NCBI GenBank assembly: GCA_020741375.1
Contig: DYZF01000179.1
Coordinates: 1-14,266, forward strand
Origin: Tessaracoccus flavescens
Lineage (GTDB): Bacteria > Actinomycetota > Actinomycetes > Propionibacteriales > Propionibacteriaceae
Length of the DNA: 14,266 bases
Direction: 5' to 3'
Part shown: piece by piece, positions 1 through 6,364 of the stretch
How the letters are laid out: each line of letters opens with the position of its first letter
How positions within the stretch are numbered: position 1 is the stretch's first letter
Notes under the pieces: generated by a model
The model's input: the letters and a program-made list of their open reading frames with translations, nothing else
The model's database searches: none
What the model was told of the DNA's origin: nothing
Made by a program: the position numbers and the translations under genes

Positions 1-359
1 TGGAAGTCCGGGTCGTAGGGCACGGAGGTGTCGCAGCGCACGCCGTAGAAGTTTTGGACGCGACGCTCGGTGGGCAGACCGTTGTCGTCCCACCCCATTG
101 GGTAGAACACTTCCTTGCCCCGCATGCGCTGGTAGCGCGCGACGGTGTCGGTGTGGGTGTAGCTGAACACGTGGCCCACGTGGAGCGATCCGGACACGGT
201 GGGCGGCGGCGTGTCGATGGAGAACACATCGGCGCGCGATTCGGGCTGACGGAACGCGTACGTGCCCTCGTCCACCCATACCTGTCCCCACTTGGCTTCG
301 AGGCCTTCGAGGACGGGCTTGTCGGGCAGGGCGCGCTTGGACGCGTTCAAATCGGTCAT
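1..359 (-). CDS. valS: Valyl-tRNA synthetase, N-terminal part (cut by window edge)
   Basis: Cytoplasmic class I aminoacyl-tRNA synthetase that charges tRNA-Val with valine. Only the first 119 residues are inside the window; the rest lies beyond base 1. The Rossmann catalytic core begins at about residue 45, with the class I HIGH signature present as HVGH (residues 60-63) after PPPTVSGSL, followed by GWDDNGLPTERR (about 89-100), a stretch typical of actinobacterial ValRS. The start is ATG at 357-359. No Shine-Dalgarno is visible; a TAGACT -10 box ends 7 bases upstream, so the mRNA is probably leaderless. The gene follows the dsbA-like gene on the same strand with a 52-base gap, filled by a 32-base inverted repeat that includes the start codon. 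Identification is very secure. Confidence 0.96.
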   Translation of the reverse strand, partial: MTDLNASKRALPDKPVLEGLEAKWGQVWVDEGTYAFRQPESRADVFSIDTPPPTVSGSLHVGHVFSYTHTDTVARYQRMRGKEVFYPMGWDDNGLPTERRVQNFYGVRCDTSVPYDPDF

Positions 360-388
360 GGGCGAGAGTCTAATGACTCCCGCCCATG
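357..388 (-). promoter_or_regulatory. Inverted repeat spanning the valS -10 box and start codon
   Basis: Two 14-base arms (plus strand CATGGGCGAGAGTC at 357-370 and GACTCCCGCCCATG at 375-388) flank a TAAT loop. There is one mismatch in DNA, but in minus-strand RNA it becomes a G-U wobble, so the stem is fully paired. The minus-strand -10 box TAGACT (367-372) lies in its centre. It could act as an operator dyad, or as a hairpin that ends or insulates read-through from the upstream dsbA-like gene while hiding the valS start codon. There is no U-tract after the stem, so a classic intrinsic terminator is not clear. Confidence 0.6.
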
Positions 389-411
389 TGGACTATTTGC
401 CGACCGTTGTG

Positions 412-1224
412 TCAGTCGTGCTTCTTGCCGCCGGCTTCGAAGGCCTCGTTGATGGCAGCCATCATCGATTCTTCGGTGGGCTCGATCAGCACGGCTTGGG
501 TGGCCTCGTCGTAGAACTCGAGGCGCTGGCCGCTGACCAGGTAGGTGGGGGTGGAGGGGATCTGGTCCACGCCGAACTTGGTGTTGGCGTTGTCGGTCCA
601 GTCGAAGAACGCACGGGTCTGGTATAGCTCCTGGAACTTCTTCAGGTCGTCGCCCTCGATGCCGGCGAGCTTGGCGAACTCGTCGCGCAGCTTGTTGTCC
701 GGGAACGCGCCGCGGCCCTCGGTGCTGTTCTGGTAAACCACCGCGTGGTACTCGCGGAACTTGCCGACGGCGTCAGCGGCGGCAGCGGCCATTGCGGCCT
801 TGTGGGAATCGCCACCGGTCACGCCTTGTCCGTCGAGGAAGTGCGCGGCGCGGATCTCCAGCGTGATCTTGCCGTCGTCGACGAGCTTCTCCTGGATCGG
901 GCCGTACTGCAGCTCGCGGGCCTTGCAGCCGGGGCACTGGAAGTCTTCCCAGATGACGACGTGGGGCACGCCCTCCTGCGGGGCCTTGCCGTTGATGAGG
1001 ATGCCGTAGTTCTCGGTGGCGTTCGGCGGGGTCTGCTGCGCCTCGGTGACGGTGGTGCGGCGCGAGATGGCCTGCGTGACGACGATGGCCACCACAACCA
1101 GAGCGATGACGGCCAGAAGGCCGATGCCTGCGGTGAGGATGCGCTTGTTGCGCTTGTTCCGCTCGTCCAGCTCTTGCTGCTGACGCAGCGCTGCTCTCTT
1201 GCTCAGGCTGGAGTTGTTGGCCAT
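412..1224 (-). CDS. Membrane-anchored DsbA-family thioredoxin-fold protein
   Basis: A 270-residue probable extracytoplasmic thiol-disulfide oxidoreductase. A basic cytoplasmic N-terminus (residues 1-28, rich in K, R and Q) is followed by one hydrophobic anchor (about 29-52). The domain then carries a CPGC active-site motif (C97, C100) in the context WEDFQCPGC and a cis-proline loop IPSTPTY (P226). This layout matches actinobacterial membrane-tethered DsbA-like proteins that introduce or shuffle disulfides in secreted proteins; E. coli DsbA has CPHC instead. The start ATG at 1222-1224 is fixed by AAGGAG at 1231-1236, six bases away. A weak promoter candidate (TAGGAT, minus strand, 1275-1280) would give a leader of about 45 bases. 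The gene lies upstream of valS on the same strand and is divergent from folC. Fold assignment is strong; its partner proteins are unknown. Confidence 0.88.
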   Translation of the reverse strand: MANNSSLSKRAALRQQQELDERNKRNKRILTAGIGLLAVIALVVVAIVVTQAISRRTTVTEAQQTPPNATENYGILINGKAPQEGVPHVVIWEDFQCPGCKARELQYGPIQEKLVDDGKITLEIRAAHFLDGQGVTGGDSHKAAMAAAAADAVGKFREYHAVVYQNSTEGRGAFPDNKLRDEFAKLAGIEGDDLKKFQELYQTRAFFDWTDNANTKFGVDQIPSTPTYLVSGQRLEFYDEATQAVLIEPTEESMMAAINEAFEAGGKKHD

Positions 1225-1274
1225 GGGGGTCTCCTTGAAGTCAAACTACGGCGCGACCGGAGCCGCACGCGCAA

Positions 1275-1280
1275 ATCCTA
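1275..1280 (-). promoter_or_regulatory. Candidate -10 box of the dsbA-like gene
   Basis: Minus-strand TAGGAT fits TANNNT and lies in the AT-richest patch of the 197-base divergent gap between the dsbA-like gene and folC. It would start transcription near 1268 and give a leader with a normal Shine-Dalgarno. No good -35 box is seen, so this is tentative. Confidence 0.35.
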
Positions 1281-1356
1281 TCTGGGCAAATCAAGTTGAA
1301 AAATCTACTGTATCGGTGCAGCCCTGACGGCCTACCTGTTGGTTCATCGGGGCTCC

Positions 1357-1375
1357 TTCGATCCCGTTCGATCCC
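1357..1375 (+). repeat. Tandem direct repeat upstream of folC
   Basis: TTCGATCCC occurs twice (1357-1365 and 1367-1375) with a 10-base period, about one DNA helical turn. It lies 30-50 bases upstream of the proposed folC -10 box. It could be a regulator site, or chance. Confidence 0.4.
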
Positions 1376-1405
1376 AGCCAATCCTAGGCTCCGGCCCCGG
1401 CAGGC

Positions 1406-1411
1406 TACGCT
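1406..1411 (+). promoter_or_regulatory. Candidate -10 box of folC
   Basis: TACGCT ends 10 bases before the chosen folC ATG (1422), predicting a leader of only about 3-4 bases. An alternative TAGGCT at 1385-1390 would give a leader of about 25 bases. No Shine-Dalgarno precedes the ATG. Confidence 0.4.
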
Positions 1412-1421
1412 TGGGCCCATC

Positions 1422-2753
1422 ATGAGTAACTCTTCGCATGCTGAGCTCACCGCCGAGTTGACAAGCCGTTGGCCCGAGCACCGTGTGGCACCCAGCCTGG
1501 ACCGCATCTCCGCGTTGATGGAGTTGCTGGGCGACCCGCAGCACGCCTACCCCGTCATTCAGGTGGCGGGCACCAACGGCAAGGGCAGCACAGCGATCAT
1601 GATCGAGACCCTGTTGCGCTCCGCGGGGCTGCGCACCGGCCGGTTCGCCAGCCCGCACCTCAGCGACGTGCGCGAGCGCATTTCCATCGACGGCGAACCC
1701 ATCAGCGAGGAGCGCTTCGACGAGGTGTGGCGCGACATCGCCCCCTACGTGGAGATGGTGGATGAGCAGCGCCACGACGGCGTCGCGATGACCTTCTTCG
1801 AAGTGATCACCGGCATGGCCTATGCCGCTTTCGCCGACGCGCCCGTCGACGTCGCCGTCATGGAAGTGGGCCTCGGTGGCCGGTGGGACGCCACCAGCGT
1901 GGCGTCGCCGTCGGTGTCCGTGGTCGCTCCCGTCGGGTTGGACCACACGCACATCCTCGGCGCCACTTTGACCGAGATCGCCGCGGAGAAGGCTGGGATC
2001 ATCAAGCAGGGCTCGACGGCGGTGCTCGCCGGTCAGCAGCCCGAGGCGGCGAAGGTGCTCCTCGAGCGCGCAGTCGAGGTGGGCTCGCCGATCAAGGTGG
2101 AGGGCCCAGATTTCGGACTGCTCGAGCGTCAGCTGGCGGTCGGCGGCCAGTTGCTGCGGATCGACACCAAGGGCGGCCCGGTGGGCGACGTCTTCCTGCC
2201 GCTGTTCGGGGAACACATGGCGCGCAACGCAGCGTTGGCCGTCGCCGCCGTCGAGGCGTTCCTCGGCTCACAGCCGCTGAACCCGGAGATCATCACCGAG
2301 GCCATGGCCGCCGTTGAGGCTCCCGCTCGCTTGGAGCAGGTCAAGAGCTCGCCGTCGATCATCATCGACACCGCCCACAACGCCGCCGCTGCCCGCGTCA
2401 CGATCGACGCCGTCGCCGAGTCCTACTCGTTCGAGCCGCTCATCGGCGTGGTCGCGATGATGCAGGACAAGGCGGCAGAAGAGGTCCTCGAGATCTTCGC
2501 GGAACAGATGGATCAGGTGGTCATCACCCAGGTGTCCAGCTCGCCGCGGGCCCGCAGCGTCGACGACCTCGCCGCCGTCGCGGAGACCGTGTGGTCCACG
2601 CACCAGGTGCACCGTGCCGCGACGATGGCCGAGGCGCTCGATCTGGCCGTCATGCTGGCCGACACCGCCAGCGCCCACTCCGGCGTCCTCGTCGCCGGCT
2701 CAGTGATCGCGGCCGGCGAGGCGCGTGACCTCCTGAAGAGGGCGGACTCATGA
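1422..2753 (+). CDS. folC: Bifunctional dihydrofolate synthase/folylpolyglutamate synthase
   Basis: Cytoplasmic Mur-ligase-superfamily enzyme of folate synthesis: it adds glutamate to dihydropteroate and then extends the polyglutamate tail, using ATP. The 443-residue length is normal. The ATP-binding loop GTNGKGS is at residues 50-56, followed by ASPHLSDVRERI (the SPH motif), MEVGLGGRWDATS, GLDHTHILG with EKAGIIK, and DTAHNAAAA in the C-terminal domain, which corresponds to the usual GAHNP segment. The reading frame stays open upstream to 1296, but the ATG at 1422 is preferred: the protein aligns from there, the extra residues are not family-like, and promoter-like sequence overlaps them. The stop overlaps the next gene's start (ATGA, 2750-2753), so the DUF4233 gene is translationally coupled. 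Identification is very secure. Confidence 0.95.
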   Translation: MSNSSHAELTAELTSRWPEHRVAPSLDRISALMELLGDPQHAYPVIQVAGTNGKGSTAIMIETLLRSAGLRTGRFASPHLSDVRERISIDGEPISEERFDEVWRDIAPYVEMVDEQRHDGVAMTFFEVITGMAYAAFADAPVDVAVMEVGLGGRWDATSVASPSVSVVAPVGLDHTHILGATLTEIAAEKAGIIKQGSTAVLAGQQPEAAKVLLERAVEVGSPIKVEGPDFGLLERQLAVGGQLLRIDTKGGPVGDVFLPLFGEHMARNAALAVAAVEAFLGSQPLNPEIITEAMAAVEAPARLEQVKSSPSIIIDTAHNAAAARVTIDAVAESYSFEPLIGVVAMMQDKAAEEVLEIFAEQMDQVVITQVSSSPRARSVDDLAAVAETVWSTHQVHRAATMAEALDLAVMLADTASAHSGVLVAGSVIAAGEARDLLKRADS

Positions 2754-3100
2754 CCCTCGACCCCAAGAACCCGATGCGCTCGGCCGTCATGTCGACGCTC
2801 ATCTTCGAGATCATCATCGTCTGGCTCGCCTTCATCGGCATGATTCAGGTCTCCGGCGTGAACCTCGGGGTTGCCGCCGTGTGGTGCGCGGTGGTCAGCG
2901 TCCTGTGCCTGATTGCCGTCGCCGGCCTGCGAAAGGGCTGGGGCTACTACGTGGGATGGCTCGCTCAGATCGTCATGGTCGGGCTGGGATTCCTCACTCC
3001 ATGGATGTTCGCGATGGGCGTGATCTTCGCCCTTATTTGGGTAACCTGCATCATTCTCGGACGCAGGATCGAGACGCGGACAGGAAGGCAAGAGTCATGA
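2750..3100 (+). CDS. DUF4233 family small membrane protein
   Basis: A 116-residue integral membrane protein of unknown function. Four hydrophobic segments are visible at about residues 12-33, 38-58, 66-83 and 84-104, with a short hydrophilic N-terminus (MTLDPKNPMR) and a basic C-terminal tail (RRIETRTGRQ). Proteins of this family are found between folC and ndk in many actinobacteria (Mycobacterium tuberculosis Rv2446c holds the same place), and that position is the main support for the call. It overlaps folC by ATGA at its start and ndk by ATGA at its end (3097-3100), so the three genes form one translationally coupled operon. The sequence has no catalytic motif I recognise. Family call is good; no role can be given. 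Confidence 0.85.
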   Translation: MTLDPKNPMRSAVMSTLIFEIIIVWLAFIGMIQVSGVNLGVAAVWCAVVSVLCLIAVAGLRKGWGYYVGWLAQIVMVGLGFLTPWMFAMGVIFALIWVTCIILGRRIETRTGRQES

Positions 3101-3498
3101 TCGAGCGCACCTTGGTGCTCATCAAACCCGACGCCGTGGCGGATAAGAACGTGGGAGAGATCCTCACCCGCTACGAGGAGGCGGGTCTGACGCTCGAAGC
3201 AATGGAGCTTCGGCGCATGACCCACGACGTCGCCCAGCAGCATTACGCCGAGCACGTGGAGAAGGACTTCTACGAGTCGCTGCGCGATTTCATGTGCTCC
3301 GGCCCGCTGGTGGCGGCAGTGCTCAGTGGCGACGACGCCATCGCACTGGTTCGCGAACTCAACGGCGCCACGGACCCGGCGAAGGCCGAGCCCGGCACGA
3401 TCCGTGCGGATTTCGCCAAGACCGTTCGGCAGAACGCCGTGCACGCGTCGGATTCCGTGGAATCAGCCCGCCGCGAGATCGCGATCTGGTTCAACTGA
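3097..3498 (+). CDS. ndk: Nucleoside diphosphate kinase
   Basis: Cytoplasmic enzyme that moves the gamma-phosphate of ATP onto other (d)NDPs through a phosphohistidine, balancing nucleotide pools. The 133-residue length is standard. Visible family marks are ERTLVLIKPDAV at the N-terminus, DFMCSGPLVAAVL (about 64-76) and the active-site segment NAVHASDS (residues 113-120) with the phosphorylated His116; many homologues read NLVHGSDS. ATG at 3097 overlaps the stop of the DUF4233 gene, and GGAAGG at 3083-3088 is a suitable Shine-Dalgarno. It is the last gene of the folC operon. All key residues are present. Confidence 0.97.
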   Translation: MIERTLVLIKPDAVADKNVGEILTRYEEAGLTLEAMELRRMTHDVAQQHYAEHVEKDFYESLRDFMCSGPLVAAVLSGDDAIALVRELNGATDPAKAEPGTIRADFAKTVRQNAVHASDSVESARREIAIWFN

Positions 3499-3503
3499 TT
3501 CCT

Positions 3504-3518
3504 AACCCTCTAGGGGTT
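3504..3518 (+). terminator. Weak hairpin after ndk, possible terminator
   Basis: AACCCT and GGGGTT flank a CTA loop (6-base stem with one T-G pair), six bases after the ndk stop. Only a short TTTC follows, so it may slow but not fully stop transcription. It lies just upstream of the next gene's promoter. Confidence 0.3.
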
Positions 3519-3533
3519 TCAGGCCGCGGCAGT

Positions 3534-3539
3534 TATTCT
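3534..3539 (+). promoter_or_regulatory. -10 box of the radical SAM gene
   Basis: TATTCT is a good -10 match and ends 10 bases before ATG 3550. The predicted start point near 3546 leaves a leader of about 4 bases. No Shine-Dalgarno is present and no -35 box is convincing. Confidence 0.5.
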
Positions 3540-3549
3540 GTTGGGCGCC

Positions 3550-5505
3550 ATGAATAACGTCACCACGCTGCCCAAGCACTCCGTCTTCGACCGGCTGGAG
3601 CCGCTGCTCGCCCAAGTGAGCAAGCCCATCCAATACGTCGGCGGTGAACACAACTCCGTCGTCAAGGACTGGGACGAAGCGCAGGTGCGGTGGTGCCTGT
3701 CCTACCCGGACGCGTACGAGGTGGGCCAGCCCAACCAGGGCGTTGCGATCCTGTACGAAATCCTCAACGAACGCGACTGGATTCTCGCTGAGCGCACCTA
3801 CTCGATCTGGCCGGACCTCGAGGCCAAGCTGCGGGAGCAGGGCATCCCGCAGTTCACGCTCGACGCGCACCGCCCCGTCGGCATGTTCGACGTGTTCGGC
3901 GTCTCGTTCTCCACCGAACTCGGCTACACCAACCTGCTGAACCTGATCGACCTGTCCGGGATGGCGCTGCACGCCGTCGATCGTGGTGAGGACGAGCCGA
4001 TCGTGGTCGCTGGGGGCCACGCTGCGTTCAATCCTGAGCCGATCGCCGACTTCATCGATGTGGCCGTTCTTGGCGACGGCGAGGAAGCCTCGCTGCTGAT
4101 CTCGGACATCGTGCGCGAATGGAAGGCTGACGGCCGCGAGGGTGGTCGCGACGGCCTCCTCATGCGGTTGGCCCTGACCGGCGCTTTCTACGTGCCGAAG
4201 TTCTACGACGTCGACTACCTCGACGACGGCCGCATCCAGCGTGTCGCGCCCAACCAGCCCGGCGTGCCGCACCAGGTGCGCAAGCACACGCTCATGGATC
4301 TCGACGCGTGGCCGTACCCGAAGAAGCCCATCGTGCCGATGGCGGAGACGGTGCACGAGCGCTACTCCGTCGAGATTTTCCGCGGCTGCACGCGCGGCTG
4401 CCGCTTCTGCCAGGCAGGCATGATCACCCGACCGGTGCGTGAGCGCAACATCGAGACCATCGGCGCGATGGTCCAGAGCGGCCTGAAGGCCACCGGGCTG
4501 GAGGAGATCGGCCTGCTGTCGCTGTCGTCGGCCGACCACTCGGAGATTGCCGAGGTCACCAAGCAGTTGGCTGACCGCTACGAGGGCAGCCAGGTGTCGC
4601 TCTCGTTGCCGTCCACCCGTGTCGATGCGTTCAACATCGATCTGGCCAACGAGCTGAGCCGTAACGGCCGACGCTCGGGCCTCACCTTCGCCCCCGAGGG
4701 CGGCTCCGAACGCATGCGCAAGGTGATCAACAAGATGGTCACCGAAGACGACCTGATCAACACGGTTGCGGCGGCATTCTCGTCCGGCTGGCGTCAGGTG
4801 AAGCTGTATTTCATGTGTGGCCTGCCCACTGAAACCGACGACGACGTACTGGCGATCGCGCAGCTGGCCACCCGGGTGATCGAAACCGGGCGCAAGGCGT
4901 CGGGCACGCGCGACATCCGCTGCACCGTTTCCATCGGCGGGTTCGTGCCGAAGCCGCACACGCCCTTCCAGTGGGCTGGCCAGGCGAGCGCGGAGACGAT
5001 CGACCACCGCCTCATGCTGCTGAAGGACACCATTCGCCAGGACCGGAACTACGGCAAGGCGATCGGGCTTCGCTACCACGACGGCAAGCCGGGCATCATC
5101 GAAGGGTTGCTGTCGCGCGGAGACCGCCGCGTGGGCCGGATCATCGAACGCGTGTGGCGCGAGGGCGGCAAGTTTGACGGCTGGAGCGAACACTTCTCCT
5201 ACGAGCGGTGGACGACGGCCGCCAACGAGGAACTGGCCCAGTTCGGCATCGACCTCGACTGGTTCACGACGCGTGAGCGCGGCTACGAGGAGGTGCTCCC
5301 GTGGGATCACCTCGATGCCGGCCTCGACCGGGATTGGCTGTGGGAGGACTGGCAGGACGCGCTCGACGAGCGCGAGGTGGAGGACTGCCGCTGGACCCCG
5401 TGCTTCGATTGCGGGGTGTGTCCGGAGCTGGATTTGGCCATTCAAATCGGCCCCACGGGCAAGACCTTGATCCCGCTGACCGTGGTGAAGCCGAACTTGA
5501 GTTGA
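3550..5505 (+). CDS. TIGR03960-type B12-binding radical SAM protein
   Basis: A 651-residue radical SAM enzyme of unknown substrate. The N-terminal third (to about residue 240) fits the cobalamin-binding-like domain found in this family. The 4Fe-4S cluster motif CxxxCxxC is at C280, C284 and C287 (RGCTRGCRFCQAG), and later radical SAM core elements include LTFAPEGGSERMR and YFMCGLPTETDDD. The C-terminus adds a second cysteine cluster, CFDCGVC (C618, C621, C624, with C613 just before), which may bind another metal centre. The family is usually next to TIGR03936/DUF2344; here the partner is 7 kb downstream. The frame also allows TTG at 3541, but ATG at 3550 is chosen because it is in-frame, stronger, and sits right behind a -10 box. 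Family call is strong, biochemical role unknown. Confidence 0.92.
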   Translation: MNNVTTLPKHSVFDRLEPLLAQVSKPIQYVGGEHNSVVKDWDEAQVRWCLSYPDAYEVGQPNQGVAILYEILNERDWILAERTYSIWPDLEAKLREQGIPQFTLDAHRPVGMFDVFGVSFSTELGYTNLLNLIDLSGMALHAVDRGEDEPIVVAGGHAAFNPEPIADFIDVAVLGDGEEASLLISDIVREWKADGREGGRDGLLMRLALTGAFYVPKFYDVDYLDDGRIQRVAPNQPGVPHQVRKHTLMDLDAWPYPKKPIVPMAETVHERYSVEIFRGCTRGCRFCQAGMITRPVRERNIETIGAMVQSGLKATGLEEIGLLSLSSADHSEIAEVTKQLADRYEGSQVSLSLPSTRVDAFNIDLANELSRNGRRSGLTFAPEGGSERMRKVINKMVTEDDLINTVAAAFSSGWRQVKLYFMCGLPTETDDDVLAIAQLATRVIETGRKASGTRDIRCTVSIGGFVPKPHTPFQWAGQASAETIDHRLMLLKDTIRQDRNYGKAIGLRYHDGKPGIIEGLLSRGDRRVGRIIERVWREGGKFDGWSEHFSYERWTTAANEELAQFGIDLDWFTTRERGYEEVLPWDHLDAGLDRDWLWEDWQDALDEREVEDCRWTPCFDCGVCPELDLAIQIGPTGKTLIPLTVVKPNLS

Positions 5506-5542
5506 TCCACGCGCCTAGCCCGGGGAGGCTCTAGCCGCGGCC

Positions 5543-5561
5543 CTATATCGGGCGATATAGT
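5543..5561 (+). promoter_or_regulatory. Promoter with palindromic operator for mntA-hepT
   Basis: CTATATC (5543-5549) and GATATAG (5554-5560) form a perfect 7-base inverted repeat around GGGC. The -10 box TATAGT (5556-5561) lies in the right arm, and ATG 5568 follows six bases later with no Shine-Dalgarno, so the transcript is probably leaderless. The outer bases GGCC (5539-5542 and 5563-5566) extend the symmetry loosely. Because the first gene carries an XRE DNA-binding domain, this is a likely self-repression site. Confidence 0.65.
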
Positions 5562-5567
5562 TGGCCC

Positions 5568-6008
5568 ATGGAAGACGTTCGTGAGTGGCGGTTGCGGGCA
5601 GGCTTGTCCCAGTCTGAGCTGGCGCGCCGTAGTGGCGTGGCGCAGCCGAACATCGCGGCGTACGAATCCGGACGGCGTCGCCCTTCGAGCGAGACTCGCA
5701 GGCGGCTCGAGGAGGCCTTGAAGCCGTTGCCCAGCGCCGCATTGGCGCAGAACCGAGCCGCCGTCATTGAAGTGCTGGCGCGACACAACATGACCAATCC
5801 CCGGGTGTTTGGGTCGGTTGCTGTCGGGCAGGACCGCCCGGGCAGCGATCTGGATCTGCTCGTCGACGCGGGCGCGGCCCTCGAACTGATCGATCTCATC
5901 GATGCAGGCGAGGAGTTGCAGCGTCTGCTCGGCGTGCATGTGGACCTCATCACCTCGCGATCCCTCAGGCCTGGGCATGAGATCGCCATGAATGCAGTGC
6001 CGGTGTGA
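5568..6008 (+). CDS. mntA: XRE-HTH/MntA nucleotidyltransferase fusion antitoxin
   Basis: A 146-residue fusion. Residues 3-50 are an XRE/Cro-type helix-turn-helix (WRLRAGLSQSELARRSGVAQ, then IAAYESGRRRPS). Residues about 60-146 are a minimal nucleotidyltransferase with GS-x10-DxD (G82, S83, D94, D96) and a third acidic residue D126 (HVDLIT). MntA antitoxins use ATP to AMPylate a tyrosine of the partner HepT, blocking its RNase activity; the fused HTH likely adds self-repression at the palindrome just upstream. The stop overlaps the hepT GTG start (GTGA, 6005-6008). Codon third positions look more mixed than in the core genes (CGT, AGT, GTT, TTG, TCT near the start), consistent with acquired DNA. 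All catalytic residues are intact. Function in this strain is inferred from the family. Confidence 0.85.
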   Translation: MEDVREWRLRAGLSQSELARRSGVAQPNIAAYESGRRRPSSETRRRLEEALKPLPSAALAQNRAAVIEVLARHNMTNPRVFGSVAVGQDRPGSDLDLLVDAGAALELIDLIDAGEELQRLLGVHVDLITSRSLRPGHEIAMNAVPV

Positions 6009-6358
6009 CAGCTGCGCTCTCGCCCGAGACGAGACGGCGCCTGCTCGACATCGTCAGGCTGTGCGAACGCGCCGAGGCTCTGGCGGCACGGGGCCGGGCG
6101 TGGTACGACAGTGACCCAGAGTTGCAGGTGCCGAAGCTTGCGGCAGACTCGCTCGTCCTGAAATTGGGCGAGGCGGTCCGCCGGCTCCCCGAAGAGTTCC
6201 TTGAGGACAATGCGTCAGACCCGACGTGGAGGCAAGCGGTCGGAATGCGCAACCGGATCGCGCACGAGTATGACGCGGTCGATTACGAGATCGTCTGGGC
6301 GGTCATCTCGCGCCACGCTGGGCTCCTCCGACAAGCGGTTGAGGCGCTGTTGCCGTAG
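6005..6358 (+). CDS. hepT: HepT-like HEPN RNase toxin (DUF86)
   Basis: A 117-residue, mostly helical HEPN-family protein, the toxin half of the MntA/HepT pair. The RNase motif Rx4HxY is intact: R82, H87 and Y89 in RNRIAHEY, followed by DYEIVW, which is usual for DUF86. In the characterised system HepT cleaves RNA, and MntA neutralises it by adding AMP to the motif tyrosine, here Y89. The GTG start at 6005 overlaps the antitoxin stop (GTGA), so toxin is made only with antitoxin; no separate Shine-Dalgarno is seen. Six bases separate its stop from the convergent symporter gene, leaving no room for a terminator. Slightly shorter than the best-studied HepT but within family range. Target RNA unknown. 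Confidence 0.87.
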   Translation: MTAALSPETRRRLLDIVRLCERAEALAARGRAWYDSDPELQVPKLAADSLVLKLGEAVRRLPEEFLEDNASDPTWRQAVGMRNRIAHEYDAVDYEIVWAVISRHAGLLRQAVEALLP

Positions 6359-6364
6359 CACTGG

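Noticed and set aside
1296..1421. N-terminal extension of folC by 42 residues
   Set aside because: The extra residues are not family-like and overlap promoter-like sequence and a direct repeat; ATG 1422 fits the FolC start.
3502..5445. A 647-codon minus-strand open frame opposite the radical SAM gene
   Set aside because: It mirrors a strongly supported gene, is rich in R, H, V and L as expected for antisense of GC-rich coding DNA, and shows no domain or start signal.
5506..5540. Possible terminator after the radical SAM gene (AGCC and GGCT arms)
   Set aside because: The stem is only four pairs, with a bulge beyond it and no U-tract.
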